Part shown: piece after piece, positions 43,045 through 51,839 of the stretch
Position numbering within the stretch: position 1 is the stretch's first letter
How the letters are laid out: every line of letters begins with the position of its first letter
Assembly: GCA_003210025.1 (NCBI GenBank)
Contig: QCNW01000001.1
Coordinates: 124,001 to 188,000, forward strand
From: Pelagibacteraceae bacterium AG-426-M19
GTDB lineage: Bacteria; Pseudomonadota; Alphaproteobacteria; Pelagibacterales; Pelagibacteraceae
Direction: 5' to 3'
Length of the DNA: 64,000 bases
The notes under the pieces: generated by a model
What the model was told of the DNA's origin: nothing
What the model saw: the letters and a program-made list of their open reading frames with translations, nothing else
Databases searched by the model: none
Translations under genes and position numbers: made by a program

Positions 43045-43992
43045 ATGCAAACAAACGATAATACAAAAGGTATTTTGTTTATTATGACTGGAATGGCCTT
43101 TTTTTCCATTCAAGACTCATTAATAAAGTTTATTTTTGAAGATATTGCATTATTTGAGTTATATTTGGGAAGAACTTTAATACAAGCATCTATTCTCATA
43201 TCTTTTTTTTTAATAACAAAAAAAAAGATTACTCTTAAAACACATTATCCTTTTTTGACATTAATTAGGGTTGTTTGTTTCTTTTTTGGATTTGCTTTTT
43301 TTTATATTTCTTTAACCTTTATGTCTTTAGCGATGGTTAGTGCTCTGTTTTTCTCATGTCCTTTCTTTATGTCTATGTTTGCTAAATTTTTCTTAAAAGA
43401 ACAAATTGGAATTAGAAGATGGAGTGCAATTGTTGTAGGTTTTATAGGAGTATTAATTGTACTTAATCCAACACTTGAGGAATTTAATTTTTTCAAATTA
43501 GCACCTGTTGGATGTGCACTTTGTTATGCTTGCTCGATGACAATTACAAAATATACTTCTGATAAAGATAATATTTATACTCAAATGACTTTGCTTTATA
43601 TTTTTGCGGTTATTGTAAGTTTAATTATTTATCTTATTAGTGGAGATGGAAAATTTAATAATTTTTCTGATCCTACTTTACAATTTATTGTTAGAGAATG
43701 GTTTACTAACCCTTCGGCTTCATGGCCTTATGTCTTTGTAATGGGAGTTGTTGCTTCTATATCTTTCTTTTGTGTCTTTTCAGCTTATAGTATTGCGTCA
43801 CCTTCAATTGTATCTTTGTTTGAATACTCTTATATAATTTTTGCTATAATTGCGGGATATATATTATTTGAAACTATACCTGAACCAAGAACGTTTCTTG
43901 GGGCAGCTATTATTATTTCTGCAGGAGTGTATATTTACTTTAGAGAAAAAGTCAGAGGTCAAATGATTGCGACAGACACTCCTAATAGATAA
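43045..43992 (+). CDS. DMT superfamily (EamA) transporter
   Basis: Inner-membrane protein of 315 residues and about ten helices with two EamA repeats. The first opens GILFIMTGMAFFSIQDSLIKFIFE and ends at FFLKEQIGIRRWSAIVVGFIGVLIVLNP; the second has SIASPSIVSLFEYSYIIFAIIAGYILFETIPEPRTFLG. Similar in pattern to the copy at 29974. It sits between the GFA gene (divergent) and the Liv-type binding-protein gene. Substrate unknown. Confidence 0.85.
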   Translation: MQTNDNTKGILFIMTGMAFFSIQDSLIKFIFEDIALFELYLGRTLIQASILISFFLITKKKITLKTHYPFLTLIRVVCFFFGFAFFYISLTFMSLAMVSALFFSCPFFMSMFAKFFLKEQIGIRRWSAIVVGFIGVLIVLNPTLEEFNFFKLAPVGCALCYACSMTITKYTSDKDNIYTQMTLLYIFAVIVSLIIYLISGDGKFNNFSDPTLQFIVREWFTNPSASWPYVFVMGVVASISFFCVFSAYSIASPSIVSLFEYSYIIFAIIAGYILFETIPEPRTFLGAAIIISAGVYIYFREKVRGQMIATDTPNR

Positions 43993-44017
43993 TTGCTAAA
44001 ATTATAAGTATTTGTTC

Positions 44018-44036
44018 GAAAATTGAGATAATTTTC
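44018..44036 (+). terminator. possible weak hairpin between DMT and liv binding-protein genes
   Basis: GAAAATT / AATTTTC, 7-bp inverted repeat with a 5-base loop, 26 bases after the DMT stop. It is AT-rich and lacks a T tract, so it may be a weak terminator or an operator for the downstream gene. The rest of this 112-base gap holds the ribosome site AAAGGGAAA before 44105. Confidence 0.25.
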
Positions 44037-44104
44037 TCATTGAAATAATAATTTAATAGGATTTAATTTTGATTATATAAATTGTTAACAATTAAAGGGA
44101 AAAT

Positions 44105-45295
44105 ATGAAAAAATTACTAATAGGTATATTCGTGTTTATCTTAAGCTTTACTTCAAAAGCTTTTTCAGATGGACATGGAATTAAAATGGGTATTATTTTA
44201 GGATTTACTGGTCCAATTGAAACCCTAACACCTGCAATGGCTGCTTCTGCAGAACTTGCTTTTAAAGAAGCTTCAGATTCTGGCTCATTACTTGGTGGAA
44301 AAAAAATATCTGTAGAAAGAGCTGACTCAACTTGTGTTGATTCTGCTGCTGCTACAACTGCTGCTGAAGGTTTAGTTTCAGGTGGTGTTGTTGCTATTAT
44401 GGGTGCTGATTGTTCTGGTGTTACAGGTGCAATAGCAACTAATGTTGCCGTACCAAATGGTGTTGTTATGATTTCACCATCAGCTACATCTCCAGGATTA
44501 ACTGATCTTAATGATAATGGTTATTTCTTTAGAACTGCTCCATCAGATGCTAGAGGAGGACAAGTTCTTGCAGATATTACAAAAGACAGAAAAGTTAAAT
44601 CATTAGCTGTAACTCATACTAACAATGACTACGGAAAAGGTTTAGCTGATGTTTATGTAGCTGCAGTTAAAGCTCATGGTATTAAAGTAACAGCTGTTAC
44701 AGCGCACGAAGAAGGTAAAGGTGACTATGGTGCAGAAGTAGCGACACTTGCAGCAGCAGGTGGAGATGCTCTTGCTGTTTTAGGTTACTTAGATCAAGCT
44801 GGTGGTAGTATAATTCAAGGATCATTAGACTCTGGATCATTTGATACTTTTGTTCTTTCAGATGGAATGATTGGTGACTCTCTTACTGACAGATTTGGAA
44901 AAGATTTAAATAAATCATTTGGATCTTTACCTGGATCAATGGGTAAAGGTGCTGGTATATTTAAAGAAGTTGCTAGTGCTGGTGGTATTGACTCATCAGG
45001 TCCTTACACAGGTGAAAGTTATGATGCAGCAGCCTTGATCACACTTGCAATGCAAGCTGGTGGAAAAGCTGACAGAATGACTGTTCAAAAAAATGTAATG
45101 TCAGTAGCCAATGCTCCTGGAACAAAAATTTATCCAGGTGAATTAAAGAAAGCACTTGATTTATTAGCTAAAGGTAAAGCAGTAAATTATGAAGGTGCTA
45201 CAGCTGTTGAATTTACAGATGTTGGTGAAGCTTTTGGATCTTTTATTGAAAAAGAAATAAAAGGTGGAAAGTTTAAAGACAAAAAGCAAAGATAA
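44105..45295 (+). CDS. branched-chain amino acid-type ABC substrate-binding protein (LivK-like), system 1
   Basis: Periplasmic type I binding protein, 396 residues. Signal peptide MKKLLIGIFVFILSFTSKAF, then IKMGIILGFTGPIETLTPAMAASAELAFKEA, a first-lobe motif of family 4. Ligand-region features include MGADCSGVTGAIATNVAVPNGVVMISPSATSPGLTDL (shortened here) and NNDYGKGLADVY. Monocistronic and transcribed toward the permease genes at 45399-49271 with a terminator between, so the system is split into two convergent units. The ligand may be amino acids or other amides. Confidence 0.9.
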   Translation: MKKLLIGIFVFILSFTSKAFSDGHGIKMGIILGFTGPIETLTPAMAASAELAFKEASDSGSLLGGKKISVERADSTCVDSAAATTAAEGLVSGGVVAIMGADCSGVTGAIATNVAVPNGVVMISPSATSPGLTDLNDNGYFFRTAPSDARGGQVLADITKDRKVKSLAVTHTNNDYGKGLADVYVAAVKAHGIKVTAVTAHEEGKGDYGAEVATLAAAGGDALAVLGYLDQAGGSIIQGSLDSGSFDTFVLSDGMIGDSLTDRFGKDLNKSFGSLPGSMGKGAGIFKEVASAGGIDSSGPYTGESYDAAALITLAMQAGGKADRMTVQKNVMSVANAPGTKIYPGELKKALDLLAKGKAVNYEGATAVEFTDVGEAFGSFIEKEIKGGKFKDKKQR

Positions 45296-45304
45296 TTAGA
45301 AATT

Positions 45305-45332
45305 AAAACCCCAGTTTCTTAACTGGGGTTTT
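45305..45332 (+). terminator. hairpin terminator after liv system 1 binding protein
   Basis: Perfect 12-bp inverted repeat AAAACCCCAGTT / AACTGGGGTTTT with loop TCTT. On the plus strand it ends the binding-protein transcript and on the minus strand it lies at the end of the livGFHM run; the stop codon of the small ORF at 45331-45399 touches its base. Confidence 0.93.
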
Positions 45333-45399
45333 AAAATAAATATTTGTCAGATAAATAAAATATTAATCCTAAAACAATACCTAATAAAATATAATACAT
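45331..45399 (-). CDS. candidate 22-residue single-span membrane microprotein
   Basis: The ATG at 45397-45399 overlaps the stop codon of the LivM-like gene as TAATG, the same coupling seen elsewhere in this window. The frame encodes 22 residues starting MYYILLGIVLGLIFYL, then a short polar/aromatic end with Ser, Asp, Lys, and stops at the foot of the terminator hairpin. Composition is that of one membrane helix of about 16 residues. No homolog is recognised. It could be a small subunit or regulator of the Liv importer, or a chance frame; the overlap and fit to the operon end argue for a real gene. Confidence 0.5.
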   Translation of the reverse strand: MYYILLGIVLGLIFYLSDKYLF

Positions 45400-46769
45400 T
45401 ATTGTTTAATAATTTTTTCTGGAATAATTCCTTGTGGTCTATAACGCATTATTAAAAGTAAACCAATTCCAATAACTAAGAATCTAAAATATGGAGCACT
45501 TTCAATTAAGTGAACTCTAACTACATTAGTTTCTGGCAGATGGGATGTAAACAAATTAATTAAAAATAATGCAATTGGAGCAGCTTCGACCCATAAAAAC
45601 CAAACTACAAATCCCCCCAATATTGCTCCGAAATTATTTCCTGTTCCACCTACTATAACCATTACCCAAATTACAAAAGTATATCTCATAGGTCTGTAGC
45701 TACCTGGTGTAAACAAACCGTCATTTGTAACCATCATAGCTCCAGCTAAGCCAACAATTGCAGATCCCAAAATAAAAATAAGAAGATGCTCTTTAACAAT
45801 ATTTTTACCCATTGCACTTGCCGCCTCTTCATTATCTCTTATAGCTCTCATTTTTCTTCCCCAAGGTGAATAGAGGGCTTTCTGGGTCACAATTAACAAG
45901 ACAATAACAACAGTAAGAAATAAACCTGTAAAACATAATTTTACATAAACCGATGAAGCATCAATAACCATTTGATTTAGAGCTTCTTGCTTATCAGAGA
46001 TTGAATTAATTAAATTTAATTTTGATGAATTAAATTTTGTAACTAAATTTATAAACCATTCTGAAGTTTGTAGATCTATTTCGTATGGTGCTGGTCTTTT
46101 TAATCCTATTACATTTTTTACACCTCTTGCCAACCATTCCTCATGTTTAATAATTGAAACGATAATTTCTGCTATTAACAATGTTGCAATAGCTAAATAA
46201 TCTGCACGAAGACCTAATGCGATCTTTCCTATGACAAATGCTAAACTGCCAGCCAAAAGCGCACCAACAATCCAGGAAAATAAAACGGGTAATCCCATGC
46301 CTCCGAGAAATCCTGTCCTTGCTGGATCAACTGACTCGATCGCCTCTATTCCTGGTGCAGCAGTTACTCTTAATAGAATTATTCCACCTAAAATTACAGA
46401 CGCTACTGAGTAATTTCTTAATTTAGATTTATCAAATCTGTTAAGTATAAATTTAACTACAAAGATAATTGCAACAATTATCCATATACAAGCTAAAATA
46501 TTTAAACCTCCAACTTGCCAAGCTTTTTTGACTGGTTCAACTGAAACTAAGACTACAGCTAATCCTCCTAATGCTGTATATCCCATTATCCCAAAATTAA
46601 TTAATCCAGCATAACCCCATTGTATATTTGCCCCGATTGTCATAACTGCGGAAATTAAACAATAATTTAAAATAGTTAATGCAATAGACCAGGACTGAAA
46701 TATCCCAACCAAAATTATTAAAAATATCATGATTGAGTATGCGGCAATGACATTTTTATAATTCCTCAT
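45399..46769 (-). CDS. branched-chain amino acid-type ABC permease, LivM-like, system 1
   Basis: Inner-membrane permease of 456 residues, around 100 longer than usual. Core motifs are NIQWGYAGLINFGIMGYTALGG, LAIATLLIAEIIVSII and RAIRDNEEAASAMGKNIVKEHLLIFILGSAIVGLAGAM. The extra length lies in two segments: a hydrophobic stretch at about 90-150 and a periplasmic/cytoplasmic insert (about 205-275). It starts with a four-base overlap to LivH-like, and ends in TAATG with the microprotein frame. Confidence 0.9.
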   Translation of the reverse strand: MRNYKNVIAAYSIMIFLIILVGIFQSWSIALTILNYCLISAVMTIGANIQWGYAGLINFGIMGYTALGGLAVVLVSVEPVKKAWQVGGLNILACIWIIVAIIFVVKFILNRFDKSKLRNYSVASVILGGIILLRVTAAPGIEAIESVDPARTGFLGGMGLPVLFSWIVGALLAGSLAFVIGKIALGLRADYLAIATLLIAEIIVSIIKHEEWLARGVKNVIGLKRPAPYEIDLQTSEWFINLVTKFNSSKLNLINSISDKQEALNQMVIDASSVYVKLCFTGLFLTVVIVLLIVTQKALYSPWGRKMRAIRDNEEAASAMGKNIVKEHLLIFILGSAIVGLAGAMMVTNDGLFTPGSYRPMRYTFVIWVMVIVGGTGNNFGAILGGFVVWFLWVEAAPIALFLINLFTSHLPETNVVRVHLIESAPYFRFLVIGIGLLLIMRYRPQGIIPEKIIKQ

Positions 46770-47776
46770 ATTACTTTTCCTTTAAAGATACCTGACGGCC
46801 TTATTAATAAAACAATTACTAAGATTGAGAATGAAACTGCAAACTTGTAATCTGTCGATAATAACTGGAGTAAAGAATCTGGCTCAAGATGTTCAGGTAA
46901 TAGATATGAAATAAATCTTTTGTATGCGTAAGTTACAAATATTTCTGCAAAAGCTATAACGTATCCACCTAGGAAGGCTCCAAATGGATTTCCGATTCCT
47001 CCAACAATTGCTGCGGCGAATATTGGAAGCATATTATTAAAATAAACAAAAGGTCTATAACTTTTATCTAAACCGTATAATACTCCACCAATAGTAGCCA
47101 AAATTCCTGCGATGACCCATGTTATCAAAACAACTTTCTTAGGATCTATACCAGACAATAATGCTAAATCTTCATTGTCTGAATAAGCTCTCATACTTGT
47201 TCCAGTTTTAGTTCTATTTAAAAACCAAAACATTATTGAAACAACAATTAAGGTTACGATTATTGTTATTGCTTGTGTTGATTTTAAAGTTATACCTTCT
47301 GCAAGCCCAGTCATTTCTTTAAATTCTGTTGCTTTAATTATAAATTTTTCACCATCTAGAAATCTTCTGTCGGATGGTCCAATGATTATTCTAATTAAGG
47401 CTTGAGTGACAAACATTACCCCTACACTAACCATTGCAAACTGGACTGGAGGACTTTTTTTTATCCTGTAATAACTGAAAACAAATTTGTCTATGATTAA
47501 CATATATAAAATCATCATTAGTATGGCGAAAGGAATTGTCAAAAGTGCTGTTGGTAAAACACCTAATCCAAAACCTAAGGACTGAAAATAATATGTTAGA
47601 ATAACTGCGAACATTGTTCCAAAAGACATCATGTCTCCAGTTGCAAAATTAGCAAATCTTAAAACCGCATAAATTAAAGTAACAAAAATAGCACCTAAAG
47701 CTAATTGTGAACCATAAGCTAACGCTGGTATTACTGTGAAATTAAAAAGTACAATTATTGCATTTAAGAAATCCAT
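46766..47776 (-). CDS. branched-chain amino acid-type ABC permease, LivH-like, system 1
   Basis: Inner-membrane permease of 336 residues. Typical N-terminal features are YGSQLALGAIFVTLIYAVLRFANFATGDMMSFGTMF, then RAYSDNEDLALLSGIDPKKVVLITWVIAGILATIGGVLYG and a GGIGNPFGAFLGGYVIAFAE turn. It directly overlaps livF-like by one base and livM-like by four. Confidence 0.9.
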   Translation of the reverse strand: MDFLNAIIVLFNFTVIPALAYGSQLALGAIFVTLIYAVLRFANFATGDMMSFGTMFAVILTYYFQSLGFGLGVLPTALLTIPFAILMMILYMLIIDKFVFSYYRIKKSPPVQFAMVSVGVMFVTQALIRIIIGPSDRRFLDGEKFIIKATEFKEMTGLAEGITLKSTQAITIIVTLIVVSIMFWFLNRTKTGTSMRAYSDNEDLALLSGIDPKKVVLITWVIAGILATIGGVLYGLDKSYRPFVYFNNMLPIFAAAIVGGIGNPFGAFLGGYVIAFAEIFVTYAYKRFISYLLPEHLEPDSLLQLLSTDYKFAVSFSILVIVLLIRPSGIFKGKVI

Positions 47777-48483
47777 TATGCTCCCAAAAATGATCTACGA
47801 ACCTCGGGATCTTCAAGTAAGTCATTACCGGATCCCTCAAATTTATTTTGACCTGTTACCAATACATAGCCTCGATCTGAAATACTTAATGCTTGCTTTG
47901 CGTTTTGCTCAACCATAATAACGGCAACATTTGTTTTTTTAACTTTTATGATATGTTCAAACAATTCATCCATTACAATTGGAGAAACTCCAGCTGTGGG
48001 CTCATCTAACATAAGAACTGATGGATCACTCATTAAAGCTCTTCCAAGCGCGACTTGCTGACGTTGTCCACCAGATAATTGTCCGACGACTTGGGTTTTT
48101 TTTTCACTTAGGATTGGGAATAAACTATATATACTCTCAATTTTATTTTCTAAACTTCCTTCGGTTAAAAAGCCACCAATTTCTAAATTTTCTCTTACAG
48201 TTAATTCTGCAAAGACATTTCTTGTTTGTGGAACAAATGAAATGCCCTTTTTTACACGATCTTGAGGATTAATATTTGAAATATCTTCACCATTTAAAGT
48301 TACAGAGCCTGATTTTAATTTTAATAATCCAAGCATTGCTTTCATGGCTGTTGATTTACCAGCTCCATTTGGACCTAGAATAGCAACTATCTCTCCCCTA
48401 TTGGCAGTTATCGAACATGAACTAATAATATCAGGGCCATCCCCATAACCTGCAGTCATTTTTGCTCCCTCAAAGTATGCCAT
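47776..48483 (-). CDS. branched-chain amino acid-type ABC ATP-binding protein, LivF-like, system 1
   Basis: Cytoplasmic ATPase, 235 residues: Walker A GPNGAGKST, VPQTRNVFAELTVRENLEIGG, signature LSGGQRQQVALGRAL, Walker B VLMLDEPTAGVSP and EQNAKQALSISDRGYVL. The short size and these motifs are LivF type. It overlaps neighbours by one base on both sides (TAATG-type), implying tight translational coupling in the order G-F-H-M. Confidence 0.92.
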   Translation of the reverse strand: MAYFEGAKMTAGYGDGPDIISSCSITANRGEIVAILGPNGAGKSTAMKAMLGLLKLKSGSVTLNGEDISNINPQDRVKKGISFVPQTRNVFAELTVRENLEIGGFLTEGSLENKIESIYSLFPILSEKKTQVVGQLSGGQRQQVALGRALMSDPSVLMLDEPTAGVSPIVMDELFEHIIKVKKTNVAVIMVEQNAKQALSISDRGYVLVTGQNKFEGSGNDLLEDPEVRRSFLGA

Positions 48484-49271
48484 TAATTTTCTTTTTTTGT
48501 TAAGTTTGACTTTCCTAAATAGCTCTCAATAACTTTTTCGTTTTTTTTCACTTCTTCAGATGTTCCTTCAAATAAAACTGAACCATCTGCCATTACTATT
48601 ACTGGATCACACATTCTGCTTATAAAATCCATATCATGCTCTATCATACAAAAAGTGTAATTTTTTTCTTTATTCAATTTTAATATTGCAGTTCCTAGAT
48701 CTTTTAAAAGTGTTCGATTAACTCCAGCTCCCACTTCATCAAGTAAAACCAATTTTGCATCAACCATCATAGTTCTTCCTAATTCTAATAATTTTTTTTG
48801 GCCTCCTGAAAGATTTCCTGCCCTTTCATTGGCTAAATGTGTTAGATTAAGAAAATCCACAACCTCGTAGGCTTTTTCTCTAATAACTTTTTCCTCTTTT
48901 TTAACTAGTCCAGGTTTAATAAGCGCATTTAATAAATTTTCTCCACTTTGATTTGATGGCACCATCATTAAGTTTTCTAAAACTGTTAAGTTTGAAAATT
49001 CATGTGCAATCTGAAAGGTTCTTAATAATCCTCTGCCAAACAACTCATGTGATGGTACATCGGTAATATTTTCATCATTAAATATTACCTCTCCATCATT
49101 AGATTTTAAATTTCCAGCTATTAAATTAAATAATGTTGTTTTTCCCGAACCGTTTGGACCAATTATTCCAGTGATTGAACCCGATCTAATATTTAATGAG
49201 CAATTTGATACTGCTGCTAGTCCTCCGAACAATTTTGTAAGATTATTTACCTGTAAGATATTTTCGGACAT
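48483..49271 (-). CDS. branched-chain amino acid-type ABC ATP-binding protein, LivG-like, system 1
   Basis: Cytoplasmic ATPase, 262 residues: Walker A GPNGSGKTT, LLRTFQIAHEFSNLTVLENLMM, signature LSGGQKKLLELGRTMM, Walker B LVLLDEVGAGVN and IEHDMDFISRMCDPVIVM, which identify LivG. The usual DEP(T/S)AG is DEVGAG here. It follows the ProC-like gene by one base, so the two belong to a single minus-strand transcript that may extend from 57464. Confidence 0.92.
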   Translation of the reverse strand: MSENILQVNNLTKLFGGLAAVSNCSLNIRSGSITGIIGPNGSGKTTLFNLIAGNLKSNDGEVIFNDENITDVPSHELFGRGLLRTFQIAHEFSNLTVLENLMMVPSNQSGENLLNALIKPGLVKKEEKVIREKAYEVVDFLNLTHLANERAGNLSGGQKKLLELGRTMMVDAKLVLLDEVGAGVNRTLLKDLGTAILKLNKEKNYTFCMIEHDMDFISRMCDPVIVMADGSVLFEGTSEEVKKNEKVIESYLGKSNLTKKEN

Positions 49272-49272
49272 T

Positions 49273-50046
49273 TTACTTGCTTTTTTTTAATCTATTTAAG
49301 ACGCTATTTGCTGTTTTATTGAGAGATTTATAAAATCCAAGTTTTCTTAATTCTTTAACAGCTTGCTCATTTAAACCTTTTGGGGTTTGTGAATTTTTAA
49401 CAAGTACTTTTAAATCTTTATTTGAATTAATTTTTGCATCCTCAGATAAAGCAATAAATAATGAGGTAATATACTTTTGAGAGTCACTTCTATTAATTCC
49501 CTTTTTTACTAACCATTCACTCAGAGTTTGTAGTAATTCATAAAATGGTGCCATCATTGATGAAGTTGACCAAAAATTTAGTGATAGGTTTTCATTTTTT
49601 ATTTCAACAGATGTGCCAAGCTTATTAAAAAAATTTCTAACTTGTTTATCTGGTGGAAAAATTGGTACTGGTCCTTTTCTAAGAGAAATTGGAGGCAAAG
49701 GAATTGCTCTAATAATCTTGGTTTTAACTTTAATATATTTTTTTAATTCAGTCATTTTTATAGTTGATATAAAACTTATTATAGTTTGACCTTTTTTAAA
49801 TTTTAGTTTTGGAAGAATAATTTTTCCAATCTTTGGTGTTACTGCTAAAAAAACCCAATTTGATTGATTTATAATATCCTGATTATCAGTAGATATTTTT
49901 ATCTTTTTACTTTTTCTTTTCAGTTCACTTGAAATTTTTGAATTTCTCTTTGAAACAATTATTTTATTAATTTTTAATTTTGATCCCAGTATTCCATTGA
50001 TTACTGATTTTGAGATATGTCCTGTACCAATAAATCCGATTTTCAT
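49273..50046 (-). CDS. pyrroline-5-carboxylate reductase-like (ProC family)
   Basis: NAD(P)-dependent imine or ketone reductase family, 257 residues. Rossmann motif MKIGFIGTGHISKSVINGIL, WVFLAVTPKIGKIILP, QTIISFISTIKMTELKKYI and IRAIPLPPISLRKGPVPIFPP match ProC. The C-terminal dimerisation part is divergent and Lys-rich. It lies between csiD-like and livG-like genes, so a biosynthetic proline role is less certain than action on a lysine- or aminovalerate-derived cyclic imine; this is inference. Confidence 0.78.
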   Translation of the reverse strand: MKIGFIGTGHISKSVINGILGSKLKINKIIVSKRNSKISSELKRKSKKIKISTDNQDIINQSNWVFLAVTPKIGKIILPKLKFKKGQTIISFISTIKMTELKKYIKVKTKIIRAIPLPPISLRKGPVPIFPPDKQVRNFFNKLGTSVEIKNENLSLNFWSTSSMMAPFYELLQTLSEWLVKKGINRSDSQKYITSLFIALSEDAKINSNKDLKVLVKNSQTPKGLNEQAVKELRKLGFYKSLNKTANSVLNRLKKSK

Positions 50047-50079
50047 GATAAACTAAGTGATTATTATCACTAAAATTAA

Positions 50080-51000
50080 TTAATTAGTAAAAAAAGAACC
50101 TCTAATTCTTAGTAATTCTCTTGATAATTTTTTATTTTCTACAAATGGTTTTCTGCCATGAAGCCAGAAATAGTTGTTTGCAACTACAGAAAAACCGACT
50201 GGTAAAGGCATTACGATCTTATTTTGACTTCCCTCTAAAGAGTCTGATAATTTTTGTAGAAATAATCCCTGTTCCATATTTTTTGGCTCAGGAAATTGGT
50301 CAATATAAGAAATTTGTGGTTTTCCATTTTCATCCTCTGAAAAAACAGGATGTTCTACTTTATAGTCAACGTTTTTACTTTTTGGAGAGCCCCATAAGAA
50401 ATTTTGTTTTCCAACTTTATCATTAGTTAAACTATCTAAATGTTCCCAATCATCAAGGTGCAACATTGCAGTTTCTCCACCTTGTACATTTTCTTCCTCC
50501 ATTTTTAACATTAATAACCAATCAGTTTTTTCTTTAACATAAGTACCATCAGTATGAAGATCCATATTTGTATATGCTTTTCTAAGATATGAATCGCTAT
50601 TGTCCTCATGTTTAACATGAAATCTTGCATAATATTTTCCAGCCATTGAGTCAAAATTTGGATTACCAAGTAAGTGAGTTACGGCTGTAGATAGTTTAAT
50701 AAGAAAATTATTATCGATTTTTTTTGATTTATTTTTAGGTCCTATAATAAAACAACCTGTGTCTCTATCTCTTAATACAGTGTTTATAAATTTTCCTAGC
50801 TTTCCGCCTGTTGAATCATCTAAAGATTTTGCAAGTGTAAATCTAGTAAAAGGTTTATATTCAAGAGCTATAATATCAAATTTTTTAAAAGGAAATATTA
50901 GTTTATCTATAATTTCATCTTCAATTTTAATATTGATGATTCTTTTGGAATAATCGCTAAATGAAATATCAAACCCCTGAATAGTATCTAAGCTATTCAT
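50080..51000 (-). CDS. glaH: glutarate 2-hydroxylase (CsiD/GlaH) Fe(II)/2-oxoglutarate dioxygenase
   Basis: Hydroxylates glutarate to L-2-hydroxyglutarate in lysine/5-aminovalerate catabolism, cytoplasmic, 306 residues (E. coli about 325). Distinctive matches to CsiD: MDLHTDGTYVKEKTDWLLMLK with iron ligands His149 and Asp151, NVQGGETAMLHLDDWEHLD, YIDQFPEPKNMEQGLFLQKLSDSLE and FWLHGRKPF with His281, then RELLRIRG with the 2-oxoglutarate-binding Arg. The usual partner L-2-hydroxyglutarate oxidase (LhgO) is not in the window. Followed by the ProC-like gene 33 bases on. Confidence 0.87.
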   Translation of the reverse strand: MNSLDTIQGFDISFSDYSKRIINIKIEDEIIDKLIFPFKKFDIIALEYKPFTRFTLAKSLDDSTGGKLGKFINTVLRDRDTGCFIIGPKNKSKKIDNNFLIKLSTAVTHLLGNPNFDSMAGKYYARFHVKHEDNSDSYLRKAYTNMDLHTDGTYVKEKTDWLLMLKMEEENVQGGETAMLHLDDWEHLDSLTNDKVGKQNFLWGSPKSKNVDYKVEHPVFSEDENGKPQISYIDQFPEPKNMEQGLFLQKLSDSLEGSQNKIVMPLPVGFSVVANNYFWLHGRKPFVENKKLSRELLRIRGSFFTN

Positions 51001-51005
51001 TATAA

Positions 51006-51512
51006 TTATTTGTTACAAACTCCAATTGAATTTGGTCCACATGTTTCACCATTAGTCCATGTTGCCCCAATTAAATTTGCTCCATCAAAATTAGCATTGG
51101 TCATATTTGATGAAGTAAAGTTAGCTTCCATTAAATTTGCATTTTGAAAATTTGCTTCAATTAATGTTGAGCCCATAAAATCAACTCTCGTCATATTGGC
51201 TCCTGTAAAATTAGCTTTTTCAAAATTTCCACCAACTAGAGTTGACTCATATAAGTTGGCTCTAACAAATGTTGACTCTGGAAAAGTTCCAAATGACAAG
51301 TTAGAATTCATCATAATACTTTTATCAAAATTTACTTGTATAAAACTTGCGAATGATAAGTTTGAGTTAGGTAAATAACTACCTTGTAAATCTTGTCCAT
51401 CTGAAAATCTACAGTTAGTATAATCAACTCCATCAGTTAAAGGATCATCACATGCTGCTTGTGAAATACCTGGTATTAAAATTAATAACAATAGTAAAAT
51501 AATTTTTTTCAT
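51006..51512 (-). CDS. secreted pentapeptide-repeat protein
   Basis: 168 residues. A signal peptide (MKKIILLLLLILIPGISQAA) precedes about 20 pentapeptide units of the A/S-N/D-L/F-x-x type (for example NLSFA, ANLYE, ANFQN, ANLME, GANLI) that form a right-handed quadrilateral beta-helix. It ends with a small CGPNSIGVC loop that could be disulfide-closed, and CDDPLTDG near the mature N terminus adds another Cys. Probably periplasmic or exported. Function unknown. It starts directly at the stop of azlD and precedes glaH-like by five bases, so it is part of the minus-strand run. Confidence 0.87.
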   Translation of the reverse strand: MKKIILLLLLILIPGISQAACDDPLTDGVDYTNCRFSDGQDLQGSYLPNSNLSFASFIQVNFDKSIMMNSNLSFGTFPESTFVRANLYESTLVGGNFEKANFTGANMTRVDFMGSTLIEANFQNANLMEANFTSSNMTNANFDGANLIGATWTNGETCGPNSIGVCNK

Positions 51513-51839
51513 TTATATCGTAAAGCTACTTAATAAAAACATAATGATAGCAGAGAATAAAGTTGGGTAAACTAAATTATTTCTAGTCAATTTAAAAATT
51601 ATTATTGCTAAAAGCACAACAATAAATCTGGACAAGTAATTACTGTCAGAAAGTGCACCAGCTGGAAATATTATCATTCTGGAAATTAAAGCCGCCAATG
51701 TCGAATAGGCTAAATAATTAAACCACCTATATATTTTAGTATTTTCATCTATTATTTCAGAAGTAAAAGCTCCTAAAAACCTTGAGATATAAGTTGCTAA
51801 AGATGTAATAACTATTATTAAAACAATATTAGCTGACAT
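51513..51839 (-). CDS. azlD: branched-chain amino acid export protein, AzlD family
   Basis: Small inner-membrane subunit, 108 residues with about four helices (NIVLIIVITSLATYISRFLG at the start, then two central hydrophobic segments and a C-terminal LFSAIIMFLLSSF). AzlD partners AzlC in exporting branched-chain amino acids or analogs. It overlaps azlC by 11 bases and is followed without gap by the pentapeptide gene. Confidence 0.85.
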   Translation of the reverse strand: MSANIVLIIVITSLATYISRFLGAFTSEIIDENTKIYRWFNYLAYSTLAALISRMIIFPAGALSDSNYLSRFIVVLLAIIIFKLTRNNLVYPTLFSAIIMFLLSSFTI

